NCBI RefSeq assembly: GCF_016907555.1 | Contig: NZ_JAFBCE010000001.1 | Span: 744,001 to 808,000 of the forward strand | Direction of reading: 5' to 3' | DNA from: Microbacterium laevaniformans | Lineage (GTDB): Bacteria > Actinomycetota > Actinomycetes > Actinomycetales > Microbacteriaceae | Length of the DNA: 64,000 bases | Part shown: positions 41,678-50,084 of the stretch, piece after piece | Position numbering within the stretch: the first letter of the stretch is position 1 | Layout: each line of letters begins with the position of its first letter | Made by a program: the position numbers and the translations under genes | The notes under the pieces: model-generated | What the model was told of the DNA's origin: nothing | What the model saw: only the letters and a program-made list of their open reading frames with translations | Database searches by the model: none

Positions 41678-42541
41678 GTGGCAGAGTCGATCGCATTCAC
41701 CAAGGGTCACGGCACGGGCAACGACTTCGTGATCGTCCCGGACGACGAGGGCGTCCTCGACCTGTCGGCCGACCAGATCGCCGCGCTCTGCGACCGCCGC
41801 TTCGGCATCGGCGGCGACGGCATCCTGCGGGTCGTCCGCAGCGCCCGCATCCGTGAGGGCGAGGCGATGACGGATGCCGAGTGGTTCATGGACTACCGCA
41901 ACGCCGACGGCTCCGCCGCCGAGATGTGCGGCAACGGCATCCGCGTCTTCGCGAAGTACCTCGTCGACACCGGTCGCGCCGACATCGACGCCGCACCGCT
42001 GCGCATCGGCACGCGCGCCGGCATCAAGACCCTCACCCGCAGCGACCCCGGGTTCGAGGTCGACCTCGGCGTCTTCGCCATCGACGGCGAGACCGTCGTC
42101 AAGGCGCGGGGACTCGACGTCGCCCGCCCCGGTCAAGGCGTCGATGTCGGCAACCCGCACGTCGTCGTGGCGCTCTCCAGCGCGGGTGAGCTCGAGGAGC
42201 TCGACCTCACCGTGCAGCCGTTGCTGCATCCGGAGCCGGTCGCCGGGGCGAACGTGGAGTTCGTCGTTCCGGCCGATCCGCTCGTCAAGAACGGCGTCGG
42301 CAGCATCCGTATGCGGGTCTTCGAGCGCGGTGTGGGTGAGACGCTCTCCTGCGGCACGGGTGTCGCAGCAGCGGCGCTCGCCGTCCGCCACTGGGCCGGA
42401 CCCGCGGCGCCCGATCGCTGGAGTGTCGAGGTGCCCGGCGGCATCCTGGGCGTTCGCATCGTCGCCGACGGCGACGGCGACCACGTGCTGCTGTCGGGTC
42501 CGGCGACCCTCGTCTACTCGGGCGAGGTGCGCCTGGCCTGA
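41678..42541 (+). CDS. dapF: Diaminopimelate epimerase
   Basis: The 287-residue enzyme interconverts LL- and meso-diaminopimelate without a cofactor, using two cysteines. These are C84 in [11 protein letters not shown] and C225 in [13 protein letters not shown], each in a fully canonical setting. The N-terminal [14 protein letters not shown] and [11 protein letters not shown] segments are also typical. It is the third DAP-pathway gene in the window. The leaderless promoter and its distance from other DAP genes suggest it is expressed independently. Confidence 0.97.
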   Translation: MAESIAFTKGHGTGNDFVIVPDDEGVLDLSADQIAALCDRRFGIGGDGILRVVRSARIREGEAMTDAEWFMDYRNADGSAAEMCGNGIRVFAKYLVDTGRADIDAAPLRIGTRAGIKTLTRSDPGFEVDLGVFAIDGETVVKARGLDVARPGQGVDVGNPHVVVALSSAGELEELDLTVQPLLHPEPVAGANVEFVVPADPLVKNGVGSIRMRVFERGVGETLSCGTGVAAAALAVRHWAGPAAPDRWSVEVPGGILGVRIVADGDGDHVLLSGPATLVYSGEVRLA

Positions 42542-42563
42542 CGCGCGGTCGATCGCGGGCGAC

Positions 42564-43205
42564 TCAGGGAAGTTCGATCGCGCCGGTCGGCACCGCGCCG
42601 TGCCGGCGCACCTTCAGCACCCGGAAGCCGCGTCCGGTCGCCGCACGCGTCACCGAGTGTCCGTCGTCGAATGTCGCCGCCAGCCACCGCTGCAGGGAGT
42701 CGGACCCGAGGTTGCGCTGCACGACCAGCCACGCGTCGCTGCGTTCGTCCAAGCGCGGCAGCCACGTCTCCAGCAGACCGTGAAGCTCGTTCTTGCCGAC
42801 GCGGATGGGGGGATTGGACCGGATGCCGCGGAAGCGGACGTCGCCCGGAACATCCTCGGGACGCACCGCGTTGATGTTGGTGAGACCCCACTCCTGCGCG
42901 TTTCGTCGCACCAGGTCGAGAGCGCGGTCGTTCACGTCCACCGCCCACACCGTGGCGTGCGGCGACTGCACGGCGAGGCTGAGCGCGATCGGCCCCCAGC
43001 CGCAGCCGAGGTCGAGCAGGTGGCCGCCCGGAGGGGGCGGCGGAGTATTCGCGAGTAGCACCGCCGTCCCGCCGTCGACGTGGTCGGGGCTGAACACCCC
43101 GCCCGCGGTCGTGACCTCGCCGGTGCGTCCGCCGAGGGACACACGGATGCGACGGAGGCTCTCGGCGCTGGACGGGGAGGCGCTGAAGTAGTGGTCACTC
43201 CCCAT
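42564..43205 (-). CDS. RsmC/RlmG-type class I SAM methyltransferase
   Basis: The 213-residue protein begins GSDHYFSASP and TTAGGVFSPDHVDGGTAVLL, which match the second half of RsmC-like 16S/23S rRNA guanine methyltransferases. Motif I is LLDLGCGWGPIALSLA (about 63-78), then VWAVDVNDRALDLVRRNA, and the catalytic N-P-P motif is SNPPIRVGKNELHGLL. Only the catalytic domain is present, as is usual for actinobacterial members. The target nucleotide cannot be assigned. The ATG at 43205 has TACGCT 6 nt upstream. Confidence 0.9.
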   Translation of the reverse strand: MGSDHYFSASPSSAESLRRIRVSLGGRTGEVTTAGGVFSPDHVDGGTAVLLANTPPPPPGGHLLDLGCGWGPIALSLAVQSPHATVWAVDVNDRALDLVRRNAQEWGLTNINAVRPEDVPGDVRFRGIRSNPPIRVGKNELHGLLETWLPRLDERSDAWLVVQRNLGSDSLQRWLAATFDDGHSVTRAATGRGFRVLKVRRHGAVPTGAIELP

Positions 43206-43211
43206 CCTGCG

Positions 43212-43217
43212 AGCGTA
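43212..43217 (-). promoter_or_regulatory. -10 box TACGCT of the RsmC-like gene
   Basis: On the minus strand TACGCT is followed by CGCAGG (6 nt) and the ATG at 43205. Confidence 0.6.
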
Positions 43218-43244
43218 CCGGAGCCACCGGCCTGTGCGGGAGGC

Positions 43245-43250
43245 TAGACT
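43245..43250 (+). promoter_or_regulatory. -10 box TAGACT of hflX
   Basis: TAGACT lies 24 nt before the ATG, giving a short leader that carries GGAAGGA as ribosome binding site, so this gene uses a conventional start. Confidence 0.5.
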
Positions 43251-43274
43251 GCAAGGCTGACCTGGAAGGAATCC

Positions 43275-44798
43275 ATGACCCACACCACCGAGACCACCGA
43301 CGCGCACGGCGAGGACACGCCGCTCGATCCGGTGGATCGCGTGCTGGCACGTACCGAGGGCCGCTCCCGCGCGAGCGTCTTCGGTGCCGCCCAGGCGCTG
43401 CAGGATGCGGCGACCGTCGCCTATGGCGACACCGACGGCGATCAGTGGGACCGTGAGGAGCGCGCGGCGCTGCGCCGCGTGCCGGGTCTGTCCACGGAAC
43501 TCGAAGACGTCACGGAGGTCGAGTACCGCCAGCTGCGGCTGGAGAACGTCGTGCTCGTCGGGGTCTACCCCCAGGGGTCGCAGGAAGACGCGGAGAACTC
43601 CCTGCGCGAGCTCGCCGCGCTCGCCGAGACCGCCGGCGCGGTCGTTCTCGACGGGGTGCTGCAGCGACGTCCGCACCCCGACCCGGCGACCTACATCGGC
43701 CGCGGCAAGGCGGCGGAGTTGCGCGACCTCGTCGCCGCGGTCGGCGCCGACACCGTCATCGCCGACACGGAGCTCGCTCCGAGCCAGCGTCGCGCGCTGG
43801 AGGACGTCGTCAAGGTCAAGGTCATCGACCGCACCACCGTCATCCTCGACATCTTCAGCCAGCACGCCAAGAGCCGCGAGGGCAAGGCGCAGGTCGAGCT
43901 CGCCCAGCTCGAGTACCTGCTTCCGCGTCTGCGCGGCTGGGGTGAGTCGATGAGCCGTCAGGCCGGTGGCCAGGTCGGGGCCGGAGGCGCCGGCATGGGC
44001 TCACGCGGACCGGGTGAGACCAAGATCGAGCTCGACCGCCGGCGCATCCGCACGAAGATGGCGCAGCTGCGCAGGCAGCTGCGCGACTTCGCGCCCGCTC
44101 GCGAGGCCAAGCGCAGCGAACGCAAGCGCAACACGATCCCGTCCGTCGCGATCGCCGGCTACACCAACGCCGGCAAGTCGAGCCTGCTCAACCGGCTCAC
44201 GAGCGCCGGCGTGCTCGTGGAGAACGCGCTGTTCGCGACGCTGGACGCGACGGTGCGCCGTGCCCAAGCGGTCGACGGGCGCGTCTACACCCTCACCGAC
44301 ACGGTCGGCTTCGTGCGGAACCTGCCGCACCAGCTCGTCGAGGCGTTCCGCTCGACGCTGGAAGAGGTGGGCGACGCCGACGTGCTGGTACACGTCGTGG
44401 ACGGCTCCCATCCCGACCCCGCGGCGCAGCTCGCGACCGTACGCGATGTGATGGGCGACGTGGGTGCGCGCTCGACGCGCGAGATCGTCGTCTTCAACAA
44501 GGCGGACCTCGTCGACGACGACACCCGACTGGTGCTGCGCGGTCTTGAGCCGAGCGCGCTGTTCGTGTCGTCGCGCACGGGCGAGGGCATCGATCAGCTG
44601 CGCACCGTCATCGAGGACGCCCTGCCGCTGCCGGCGGTCGAGGTGCGCGCGCTCGTGCCGTATGAGCGTGGAGACCTCATCAACGCGGTGCACGAGTCGG
44701 GGCACATCGTCTCGACGGCCCACGAGGAAGGCGGTACCGCCGTGCACGCGCACGTCTCGGAGCGACTCGCGGCGGAGCTCGCACCCTACGCGCTCTGA
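43275..44798 (+). CDS. hflX: GTPase HflX
   Basis: The 507-residue ribosome-associated GTPase splits stalled ribosomes under stress. The N-terminal HflX domain has PDPATYIGRGKAAELRDLVAAVGADTVIADTELAPSQRRALED and FSQHAKSREGKAQVELAQLEYLLPRL, and GPGETKIELDRRRI precedes a coiled-coil. The GTPase domain has G1 GYTNAGKSSL, G3 DTVGF and G4 NKAD. The first 75 residues are an acidic extension usual in actinobacteria. It ends 7 nt from the convergent S9 peptidase gene with no visible terminator between. Confidence 0.96.
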   Translation: MTHTTETTDAHGEDTPLDPVDRVLARTEGRSRASVFGAAQALQDAATVAYGDTDGDQWDREERAALRRVPGLSTELEDVTEVEYRQLRLENVVLVGVYPQGSQEDAENSLRELAALAETAGAVVLDGVLQRRPHPDPATYIGRGKAAELRDLVAAVGADTVIADTELAPSQRRALEDVVKVKVIDRTTVILDIFSQHAKSREGKAQVELAQLEYLLPRLRGWGESMSRQAGGQVGAGGAGMGSRGPGETKIELDRRRIRTKMAQLRRQLRDFAPAREAKRSERKRNTIPSVAIAGYTNAGKSSLLNRLTSAGVLVENALFATLDATVRRAQAVDGRVYTLTDTVGFVRNLPHQLVEAFRSTLEEVGDADVLVHVVDGSHPDPAAQLATVRDVMGDVGARSTREIVVFNKADLVDDDTRLVLRGLEPSALFVSSRTGEGIDQLRTVIEDALPLPAVEVRALVPYERGDLINAVHESGHIVSTAHEEGGTAVHAHVSERLAAELAPYAL

Positions 44799-44805
44799 CG
44801 CACGC

Positions 44806-46722
44806 CTAGCCTGCCGTCAGCTCGATCGCCGGCACGCCGGGCGTCGGAAAGCCGAACACCTGGCCGAGGAAAGCGAGCTCGCTCTCCAGCGCGTGCACGA
44901 CCGCCTCAGCGCCGCGGAACCCGTGTCCTTCGCCCTCGTAGAGCACGTAGGCGTGCGGGATGCCGCGCGCGGCGAGAGCGTCGCGGATCGCTTCGGCCTG
45001 CGACGGAGGCACGACCGCGTCATCCGCGCCCTGCAGCAGCAGCACGGGCACGCGGAACCCGTCGATATGCGTCAACGGGGAGCGCTCGATGTAGAGCTCC
45101 TCGGCATCCGGCAGGGGCCCGATGAGTCCGTCGAGATACCGTGACTCGAAATCGTGCGTATCGGCGGCCAGGGTGCGGGCGTCGCCGACGCCGTAGCGGG
45201 AGATGCCCGCGCGGAAGACGTCGGTGCGCGCGAGCGCCGCGAGCACCGTCCAGCCGCCTGCCGATCCGCCCTTGATCGCCAGGCGGGCGCCATCGGCGGC
45301 GCCGGTGGCGGCCAGGCCGGAAGCGGCCGCCGCGACGTCCGCCACGTCGCCGACGCCCCACTGTCCGCGCAGGCGCTCCCGGTACGCGCGGCCGTACCCG
45401 GTCGAGCCGCCGTAGTTCACCTCCAGTACTCCGATGCCGCGACTCGTGAAGAACAGCGTCTTCGCATCGGCGACGCCGCCCTCGTGGCCTGTCGGACCGC
45501 CGTGCACCAGCACGAGATAGGGCGGACGTTCTGCGTCGGATGCCGCGACACGCGGATGGTGGGGAGGGTGCACGAACGCGTGCACCGTCCCCGTCGGACC
45601 CTCCACAGAGAACGGGCGCGTCTCGGGAAGCCACGCATCGAGATCCTCACCCGCGATCTCTGCACGGCATCCGACGATGAGATCGACGTGCACCGTCGCC
45701 CCCGGCGCATCGAAGTCCACCAGCCAGATGCCGCTCAGGCCCGGTGCCACGCCGGAGATCAGCGCCCGGTGGCCGACGACCGCCTCGACGGCGAGGGATG
45801 CGGTGGCGGGGATGTCGATCACGGTCTCGGTGCCCGCGGCATCCCGCCAGACGAGCTCGTCCGCGCCGTTCGTGCGGACAGCGATCACCCCGCCGTCGGA
45901 CGTCGCACCGAACCAGCGGCTGCCGAGTGACCACAGCGGGCCCCCCGTGTCCGCATCGGCCGGGGCGAGAGGCGCCCGCGGCAGGTCGGCATCCAGGCGC
46001 AGGCTCCAGATGTTCCACCGACCGGTCGCGTCGTCCAGGTAGAGCAGGGCGTCCTCGTCGGTCCATTCGGGCTGGAGCGCTGCCGTGCTGCCGTCGGTCA
46101 CGTCGGCCCACTCGACCACGGCGCCGTCCTCGAGGCGACCGATACGCAGCGTCGTGCGGTCCCACGGCATGTCGGGGTGGTTCCAGGCCACCCACGCGAG
46201 CCGGTCCCCGCGCGGGGACAGTGCGGGTTGAGCGACGAAATCGCTGCCCGCGACAAGGTCGCTCGCTCCCGCACCGTCGAGGTCGATGCGCACGATCGCC
46301 CGCTCGCGGCCGGCGCGCTCGCGGATGCCGAGCAGCATCCCGCCGGTCGCGCGAAGTCCGCCGTAGCGGACATCCGCATCGTCCGTCAGGGGACGAGGGT
46401 CCGAGCCGGGCTCCCGCACCCACACCTGCTGATCGCGGCGTTCGACGAAGAACAGCCGACCGGCATCGTCGACCGCCCACGACCCGCCGCCGTACTCGTG
46501 GACGCCGGATCGGGCGTTCCACGGCGCCGGCAGGACGAGGTGCACCGTGCCGGTCGCATCGCGCCGGAACACGGCCGTGCGGCCGGCCTCTTCGGCCACC
46601 GACTGCGCCCACCACACCTCGTCGCCCACGAGTGCGGCGCCGTCGATCCGGGGAGAAGCCGAAGAAGCCCAGGCGGCGGTGAACGGGGAGGGCCAGGATC
46701 CATAGGGGTGCACATCGACCAT
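44806..46722 (-). CDS. S9 family peptidase (prolyl oligopeptidase type)
   Basis: The 638-residue protein has a seven-bladed beta-propeller-like N-terminal half (about 20-370, with repeated ALSPRGDRLAWVAW-like blades) and a C-terminal alpha/beta-hydrolase domain. The catalytic serine is in KGGSAGGWTVLAAL, the aspartate in LLLQGADDAVVPPSQAEAI and the histidine in YEGEGHGFRG. PYLVLVHGGPTGHEG is the oxyanion-hole strand. No signal peptide is present, so it is a cytoplasmic peptidase of the dipeptidyl/acylaminoacyl type. The ATG at 46722 is chosen because of TAGCGT 7 nt upstream. Confidence 0.92.
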   Translation of the reverse strand: MVDVHPYGSWPSPFTAAWASSASPRIDGAALVGDEVWWAQSVAEEAGRTAVFRRDATGTVHLVLPAPWNARSGVHEYGGGSWAVDDAGRLFFVERRDQQVWVREPGSDPRPLTDDADVRYGGLRATGGMLLGIRERAGRERAIVRIDLDGAGASDLVAGSDFVAQPALSPRGDRLAWVAWNHPDMPWDRTTLRIGRLEDGAVVEWADVTDGSTAALQPEWTDEDALLYLDDATGRWNIWSLRLDADLPRAPLAPADADTGGPLWSLGSRWFGATSDGGVIAVRTNGADELVWRDAAGTETVIDIPATASLAVEAVVGHRALISGVAPGLSGIWLVDFDAPGATVHVDLIVGCRAEIAGEDLDAWLPETRPFSVEGPTGTVHAFVHPPHHPRVAASDAERPPYLVLVHGGPTGHEGGVADAKTLFFTSRGIGVLEVNYGGSTGYGRAYRERLRGQWGVGDVADVAAAASGLAATGAADGARLAIKGGSAGGWTVLAALARTDVFRAGISRYGVGDARTLAADTHDFESRYLDGLIGPLPDAEELYIERSPLTHIDGFRVPVLLLQGADDAVVPPSQAEAIRDALAARGIPHAYVLYEGEGHGFRGAEAVVHALESELAFLGQVFGFPTPGVPAIELTAG

Positions 46723-46729
46723 GGCTGCC

Positions 46730-46735
46730 ACGCTA
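46730..46735 (-). promoter_or_regulatory. -10 box TAGCGT of the S9 peptidase
   Basis: On the minus strand TAGCGT is followed by GGCAGCC (7 nt) and the ATG at 46722. Confidence 0.5.
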
Positions 46736-46868
46736 CGCGTGTGCGACCTGCCACGTCGGCAGACACGTGCCGTCACACGCGGGTGAGGGAACGGCGCTGG
46801 CTCTACAGTGGGGCATCGAGGCCGCGGCCGACCGGCTGCAGGACCCCGACCCGAGAGGGAACTGAGCG

Positions 46869-47846
46869 ATGATGTCCCACGAACCCCGCGTCGACGCTCC
46901 GGCGGTCGCCGGCACGGCCTCGCCGCGGGTACCGTTCTCGTTCGAGATCTACCCTCCGCGCACCCCCGAGCAGCTGCCTGCTCTCTACGAGACCATTCGC
47001 GTGCTCGCCGCCGCCGGTCCGCGCTTCATCTCCGTGACGTTCGGCGCGGGCGGCTCGACGACCGACCGCTCGCTCACCGTGCTGACGCACATCCTCCGCG
47101 AGACGACCGTTCCGCCCGTCGCGCACGTGACCTGTGTCGGCAGCAGCTACGCCGAAGCCACGACGGTCATCCGCGACTTCCTCGATGCCGGCATCACCCG
47201 CTTCCTGGCGCTGCGGGGCGACCCGCCCGCCGGCGTCGGCGAGGACGACATCGTGGTCGGCGATCTGGAGTCGGCCGCTCAGCTCGTGCAGCTGATCGGC
47301 CGGGTGCAGGCGGAGCGCTCGCCGTATCGCGAGCGTGAGATCCCGGGGCTTCCGGGAGCCGTGCAGGTCACCGACGGCGACCGCGTCGAGATCGCCGTCG
47401 CGGCGTTCCCGAACGGTCACCCGCGTTCGCGTCACCGCTACGAGGACATCGACGCACTTCTGGCCAAACAGGCCGCCGGGGCGACGTCCGCCCTGACACA
47501 GCTCTTCTTCCACGCCGACGAGTACCTCGACTTCGTCGAGCGCGCCCGCGCCGCCGGGGTCGTCATCCCGATCGTGCCCGGGATCATGCCCATCACCTCT
47601 CCGGGGCGACTGCGCCGAGTGCTCGAGCTCACCGGGGATGCGCGCCCCGACTCCCTCGCCGCGGCGCTCGAGTCGGCTCCGGATGCCGCCGCGCAGCGCG
47701 CCGTCGGCCTCGCCCATGCCGCCGACCTCGCGCGGTCCGTTGTCGCCGGCGGCGCCGACGGCACCCACCTCTACGCCTTCAACAACCACGACACCGTTCT
47801 GGGCGTGCTGCGCGCCGCAGAGCTGATCCCCGAAGCGAGCCCGTGA
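46869..47846 (+). CDS. metF: Methylenetetrahydrofolate reductase
   Basis: The 325-residue flavoenzyme reduces methylene- to methyl-tetrahydrofolate for methionine synthesis. Family segments are PFSFEIYPPRTPEQ (FAD/folate Glu near residue 26), FISVTFGAGGSTTDRSL, VAHVTCVGSSYAEA, GITRFLALRGDPP (the L-R-G-D-P motif), FPNGHPRSRHRYEDIDALLAKQAAGATSALTQLFF and IPIVPGIMPIT. A -10-like TACAGT lies at 46803-46808. No methionine synthase gene adjoins it, and I see no SAM or cobalamin riboswitch in the short leader. Two ATGs (46869 and 46872) are adjacent, and either could be used. Confidence 0.95.
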   Translation: MMSHEPRVDAPAVAGTASPRVPFSFEIYPPRTPEQLPALYETIRVLAAAGPRFISVTFGAGGSTTDRSLTVLTHILRETTVPPVAHVTCVGSSYAEATTVIRDFLDAGITRFLALRGDPPAGVGEDDIVVGDLESAAQLVQLIGRVQAERSPYREREIPGLPGAVQVTDGDRVEIAVAAFPNGHPRSRHRYEDIDALLAKQAAGATSALTQLFFHADEYLDFVERARAAGVVIPIVPGIMPITSPGRLRRVLELTGDARPDSLAAALESAPDAAAQRAVGLAHAADLARSVVAGGADGTHLYAFNNHDTVLGVLRAAELIPEASP

Positions 47847-47856
47847 CGCCGTCCGC

Positions 47857-48682
47857 TCAGTCGGACGACTCGTCCGCCGCCGCGCGGCGAAGACCCCAAC
47901 GACTCCACGCGCGGCGAAGAGCCGCCGCCCGCGCGGACTGACCGGCGAGCCACGCTCCGGCGGCGACGGCGAGAGCGATCGCCAGAGCTGCCCCGGCGGC
48001 GCCGACCGCCGCCGACACCAGCTGGTCGTAGACGGCGGCCGCCGCGGCCGGCGTGAGGGCCGTCCCGGTTGCGGCGGACGATACGGCCGCCCGGCCCGCC
48101 GCGGCCGCGATCAGCAGCGCTCCGAGGCCCGCCGCCGCCGCGAGCGCGGCCCGCCGCAGGGCGTCGAAGCGTCGCCGAGCGAGCGCGATCCCGGTGAGGA
48201 ACAGGATCGCGGTGGCGACCGGCATCCACCATCCGGCCTTCACGCCGAGCGCATATCCCGTTCGAATGGCGGCCAGGGCGTCTCCGGAGCCGATGACCAC
48301 GACGTGATCGACGGAGGGGATGAGCGTCGCCCACGCCACGCCCTGCGCGCTCAGACTTTCCTTCACGCCCGCCACCACGGCGCCGACCTGGATGCCGAGT
48401 CCGGCCTTGGTCTGCACCACGACGCCGGAGCCATCGGAGGTCGCGGCGAGCGTGAGCGCGCGGTGAGACTGTCGAAGAAGCCGGTCCCACAGTGCCCCGA
48501 AGCTGTCGGAGCGGATCGCACCGGCGATCGTGTCGTGCACGAGACCCTGCGCGGCGGCGGCGGCGGGCGCTTGCAGCCGCCGCCAGCTGCACCCGCGCCC
48601 AGACGCTCAGGATGGACAACGGGAGGCAGACGACGGCCAGGACGATCGCGACGGCCGATGCGAGGGCGCGCGCCCGCGACAT
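47857..48682 (-). pseudogene. Membrane protein gene downstream of lexA, internally deleted and frameshifted
   Basis: The gene opens at ATG 48682 with MSRARALASAVAIVLAVVCLPLSILSVWARVQLA, a typical N-terminal membrane helix. It then runs into a short-repeat junction (GCCCGCCGCCGCCGCCGC, about 48560-48577) where the frame no longer fits. In the next frame, from about 48565 to 47857, there is a long coding stretch: GLVHDTIAGAIRSDSFGALWDRLLRQSHRALTL, then three further membrane helices and a basic tail. I recall intact actinobacterial relatives with an extra extracytoplasmic region of roughly 80-100 residues between these parts. The simplest reading is an internal deletion that left two pieces out of frame. 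It directly follows lexA (2 nt between). Confidence 0.65.
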
Positions 48683-48684
48683 GA

Positions 48685-49350
48685 TCAGATCGCGCGCAGG
48701 ACGGCCACGACGCGACCGAGGACCACCGCGTCGTCGCCGAGGATGGGCTCGAAGGAGGAGTTGCGGGGGAGCAGCCACGTGTGGCCGTCCCGCTGCCGGA
48801 AGGTCTTCACCGTCGCTTCGCCGTCGAGCATCGCCGCGACGATGTCGCCGTTGTCCGCGGTCGGCTGCGATCTCACGACGACCCAGTCGCCGTCGCAGAT
48901 GGCGGCGTCGATCATCGACTCGCCGCTGACCTTGAGCATGAACAGGTCGCCCTTGCCGACGAGCTGGCGGGGGAGGGGGAAGATCTCCTCGACCTGCTGG
49001 TCTGCCGTGATCGGCACGCCCGCCGCGATGCGCCCCACCAGAGGGACCAGTGCCGCATCGCCCACGGCCGGAGCGAGGTCGGCGGGATTCTCGGCGGCGG
49101 CACCCGGCAGATCGATGAGGACCTCCATCGCGCGCGTCTTGCCGGCGTCGCGGCGGAGGTAGCCGCTCAGCTCCAGCTGGTTGAGCTGGTGGGTGACGCT
49201 GGACAGCGACTTCAGGCCCACGGCATCGCCGATCTCGCGCATGCTCGGCGGGTAGCCGTGGCGCGCGATGGAGGTCTGGATCACCTCGAGGATCTTCAGC
49301 TGCTTGTCGCTGAGGCTCTTCCGCCTGCGTGTCTGAGGCTTCTCGGCCAT
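48685..49350 (-). CDS. lexA: LexA repressor
   Basis: The 221-residue SOS repressor has an N-terminal winged helix ([48 protein letters not shown] in outline, about 13-60) and a C-terminal S24 peptidase domain. The self-cleavage bond is A110-G111 in RIAAGVP, the nucleophile is S145 in SGESM and the general base is K182 in ATVKTF. GAAGGAG lies 9-15 nt before the ATG. The gene is divergent from the LysM gene, the same arrangement as lexA/yneA in Bacillus and lexA/Rv2719c in Mycobacterium. Confidence 0.98.
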   Translation of the reverse strand: MAEKPQTRRRKSLSDKQLKILEVIQTSIARHGYPPSMREIGDAVGLKSLSSVTHQLNQLELSGYLRRDAGKTRAMEVLIDLPGAAAENPADLAPAVGDAALVPLVGRIAAGVPITADQQVEEIFPLPRQLVGKGDLFMLKVSGESMIDAAICDGDWVVVRSQPTADNGDIVAAMLDGEATVKTFRQRDGHTWLLPRNSSFEPILGDDAVVLGRVVAVLRAI

Positions 49351-49507
49351 ATCGCGCGCTCCTTCGATCGCGTCCCCGGAAGGCAGAGCCTTCGAATGTC
49401 GGAGGTTGGTGATGGGGTCGTCTTGTCGAAACCGTATCCGGTTTTCGCACGGTCGGACGGCACGCGTGCGCGTGTCGGATTCGATTCATCTGCGAGAACC
49501 GTATCGC
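49351..49507 (-). promoter_or_regulatory. lexA upstream region with inverted elements
   Basis: This part of the 310-bp lexA-LysM gap is A/T-richer than its surroundings. It contains GAAACCG-N4-CGGTTTTC (around 49428-49447), an inverted pair centred about 80 nt before lexA, and a related GAACCGTATCG near 49496-49506. They may be operators for lexA autoregulation but do not match the 16-bp consensus found at recA. Confidence 0.4.
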
Positions 49508-49540
49508 TTGACACTCGAATACTATCGAAGATAGATTCGG
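49508..49540 (+). promoter_or_regulatory. Strong LysM-gene promoter overlapped by a LexA-like box
   Basis: TTGACA (49508-49513) and TAGATT (49532-49537) are separated by 18 bp, the clearest -35/-10 pair in the window. TCGAAGATAGATTCGG (49525-49540) keeps the outer TCGAA and TTCG of the LexA consensus and covers the -10. A strong promoter held off by LexA is what an SOS-induced division inhibitor would need. Confidence 0.65.
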
Positions 49541-49544
49541 AACA

Positions 49545-49590
49545 GAGATTCGCATCCGGCTCTCCCGGCCGAGAGGCGGATGCGAATCTC
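49545..49590 (+). other. 46-nt hairpin in the LysM gene 5' UTR
   Basis: GAGATTCGCATCCG (49545-49558) pairs with CGGATGCGAATCTC (49577-49590). The stem continues inward as CTCTC/GAGAG after a G-G mismatch, leaving a 6-nt loop. It would be transcribed right at the 5' end of the LysM mRNA and could protect or attenuate it. Its stem contains the GGATGC word abundant elsewhere. Confidence 0.6.
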
Positions 49591-49660
49591 GACTCGAATC
49601 TTCGAGGTGACGCTCTCACCCCCGACGCCGCGGCGCGGGACACGTCTCAAGGAGGAACCC

Positions 49661-50041
49661 ATGACCACGATCGACATCCTCGGCGCCTCGCCCCGCGGCC
49701 GTGTCATCGCGGCGGCCCCCGCCACCCGTCTGCGCCTGACGGTTCGTGGTCGCCGGGTGCTCGCCTTCCTCGCCTCCATCCCCGTCATCGTCGCGCTCGG
49801 TATCGGCATCGTGTCCGGCGGCGGCGCGCTGGCCTCCAATGAGGGATCCTCGGGAGTCACGTTCACCCACGTCACGGTTCAGCCGGGCGACACGCTCTGG
49901 TCGATCGCACGCGCGGTCGCACCTGACGTCGACCCGCGCGACGCCGTCGACGCGATCGTTCGACTCAACGCCTTGGACTCGGGCAGCCTCGATGCCGGAC
50001 AGAGCATCGCGATCCCCGCCGAGTACTCCGCCGGCCACTGA
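49661..50041 (+). CDS. LysM domain membrane protein, probable SOS cell-division inhibitor (YneA/DivS type)
   Basis: The 126-residue protein has a cytoplasmic N-terminus, one membrane helix (about 33-55) and an extracytoplasmic LysM domain, VTVQPGDTLWSIARAVAP followed by the second helix and LDAGQSIAIPAEY (about 71-122). LysM binds peptidoglycan. Position divergent from lexA, small size and topology match YneA of Bacillus and Rv2719c/DivS of actinobacteria, which stop division during the SOS response. AAGGAGG gives an excellent ribosome binding site. The function is inferred mainly from synteny. Confidence 0.85.
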   Translation: MTTIDILGASPRGRVIAAAPATRLRLTVRGRRVLAFLASIPVIVALGIGIVSGGGALASNEGSSGVTFTHVTVQPGDTLWSIARAVAPDVDPRDAVDAIVRLNALDSGSLDAGQSIAIPAEYSAGH

Positions 50042-50071
50042 TCAGCCTCGTCCGCTCATCACGGTGACCTC

Positions 50072-50077
50072 TACGAT
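50072..50077 (+). promoter_or_regulatory. -10 box TACGAT of hisC
   Basis: TACGAT is followed by 7 nt and the GTG at 50085. The in-frame ATG at 50076 overlaps the box itself. Confidence 0.45.
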
Positions 50078-50084
50078 GGTGAGG

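Noticed and set aside
46723..46868. Possible SAM or cobalamin riboswitch before metF
   Set aside because: The gap is only 146 bp, and its first part is the S9 peptidase promoter. None of the conserved riboswitch core segments is visible.
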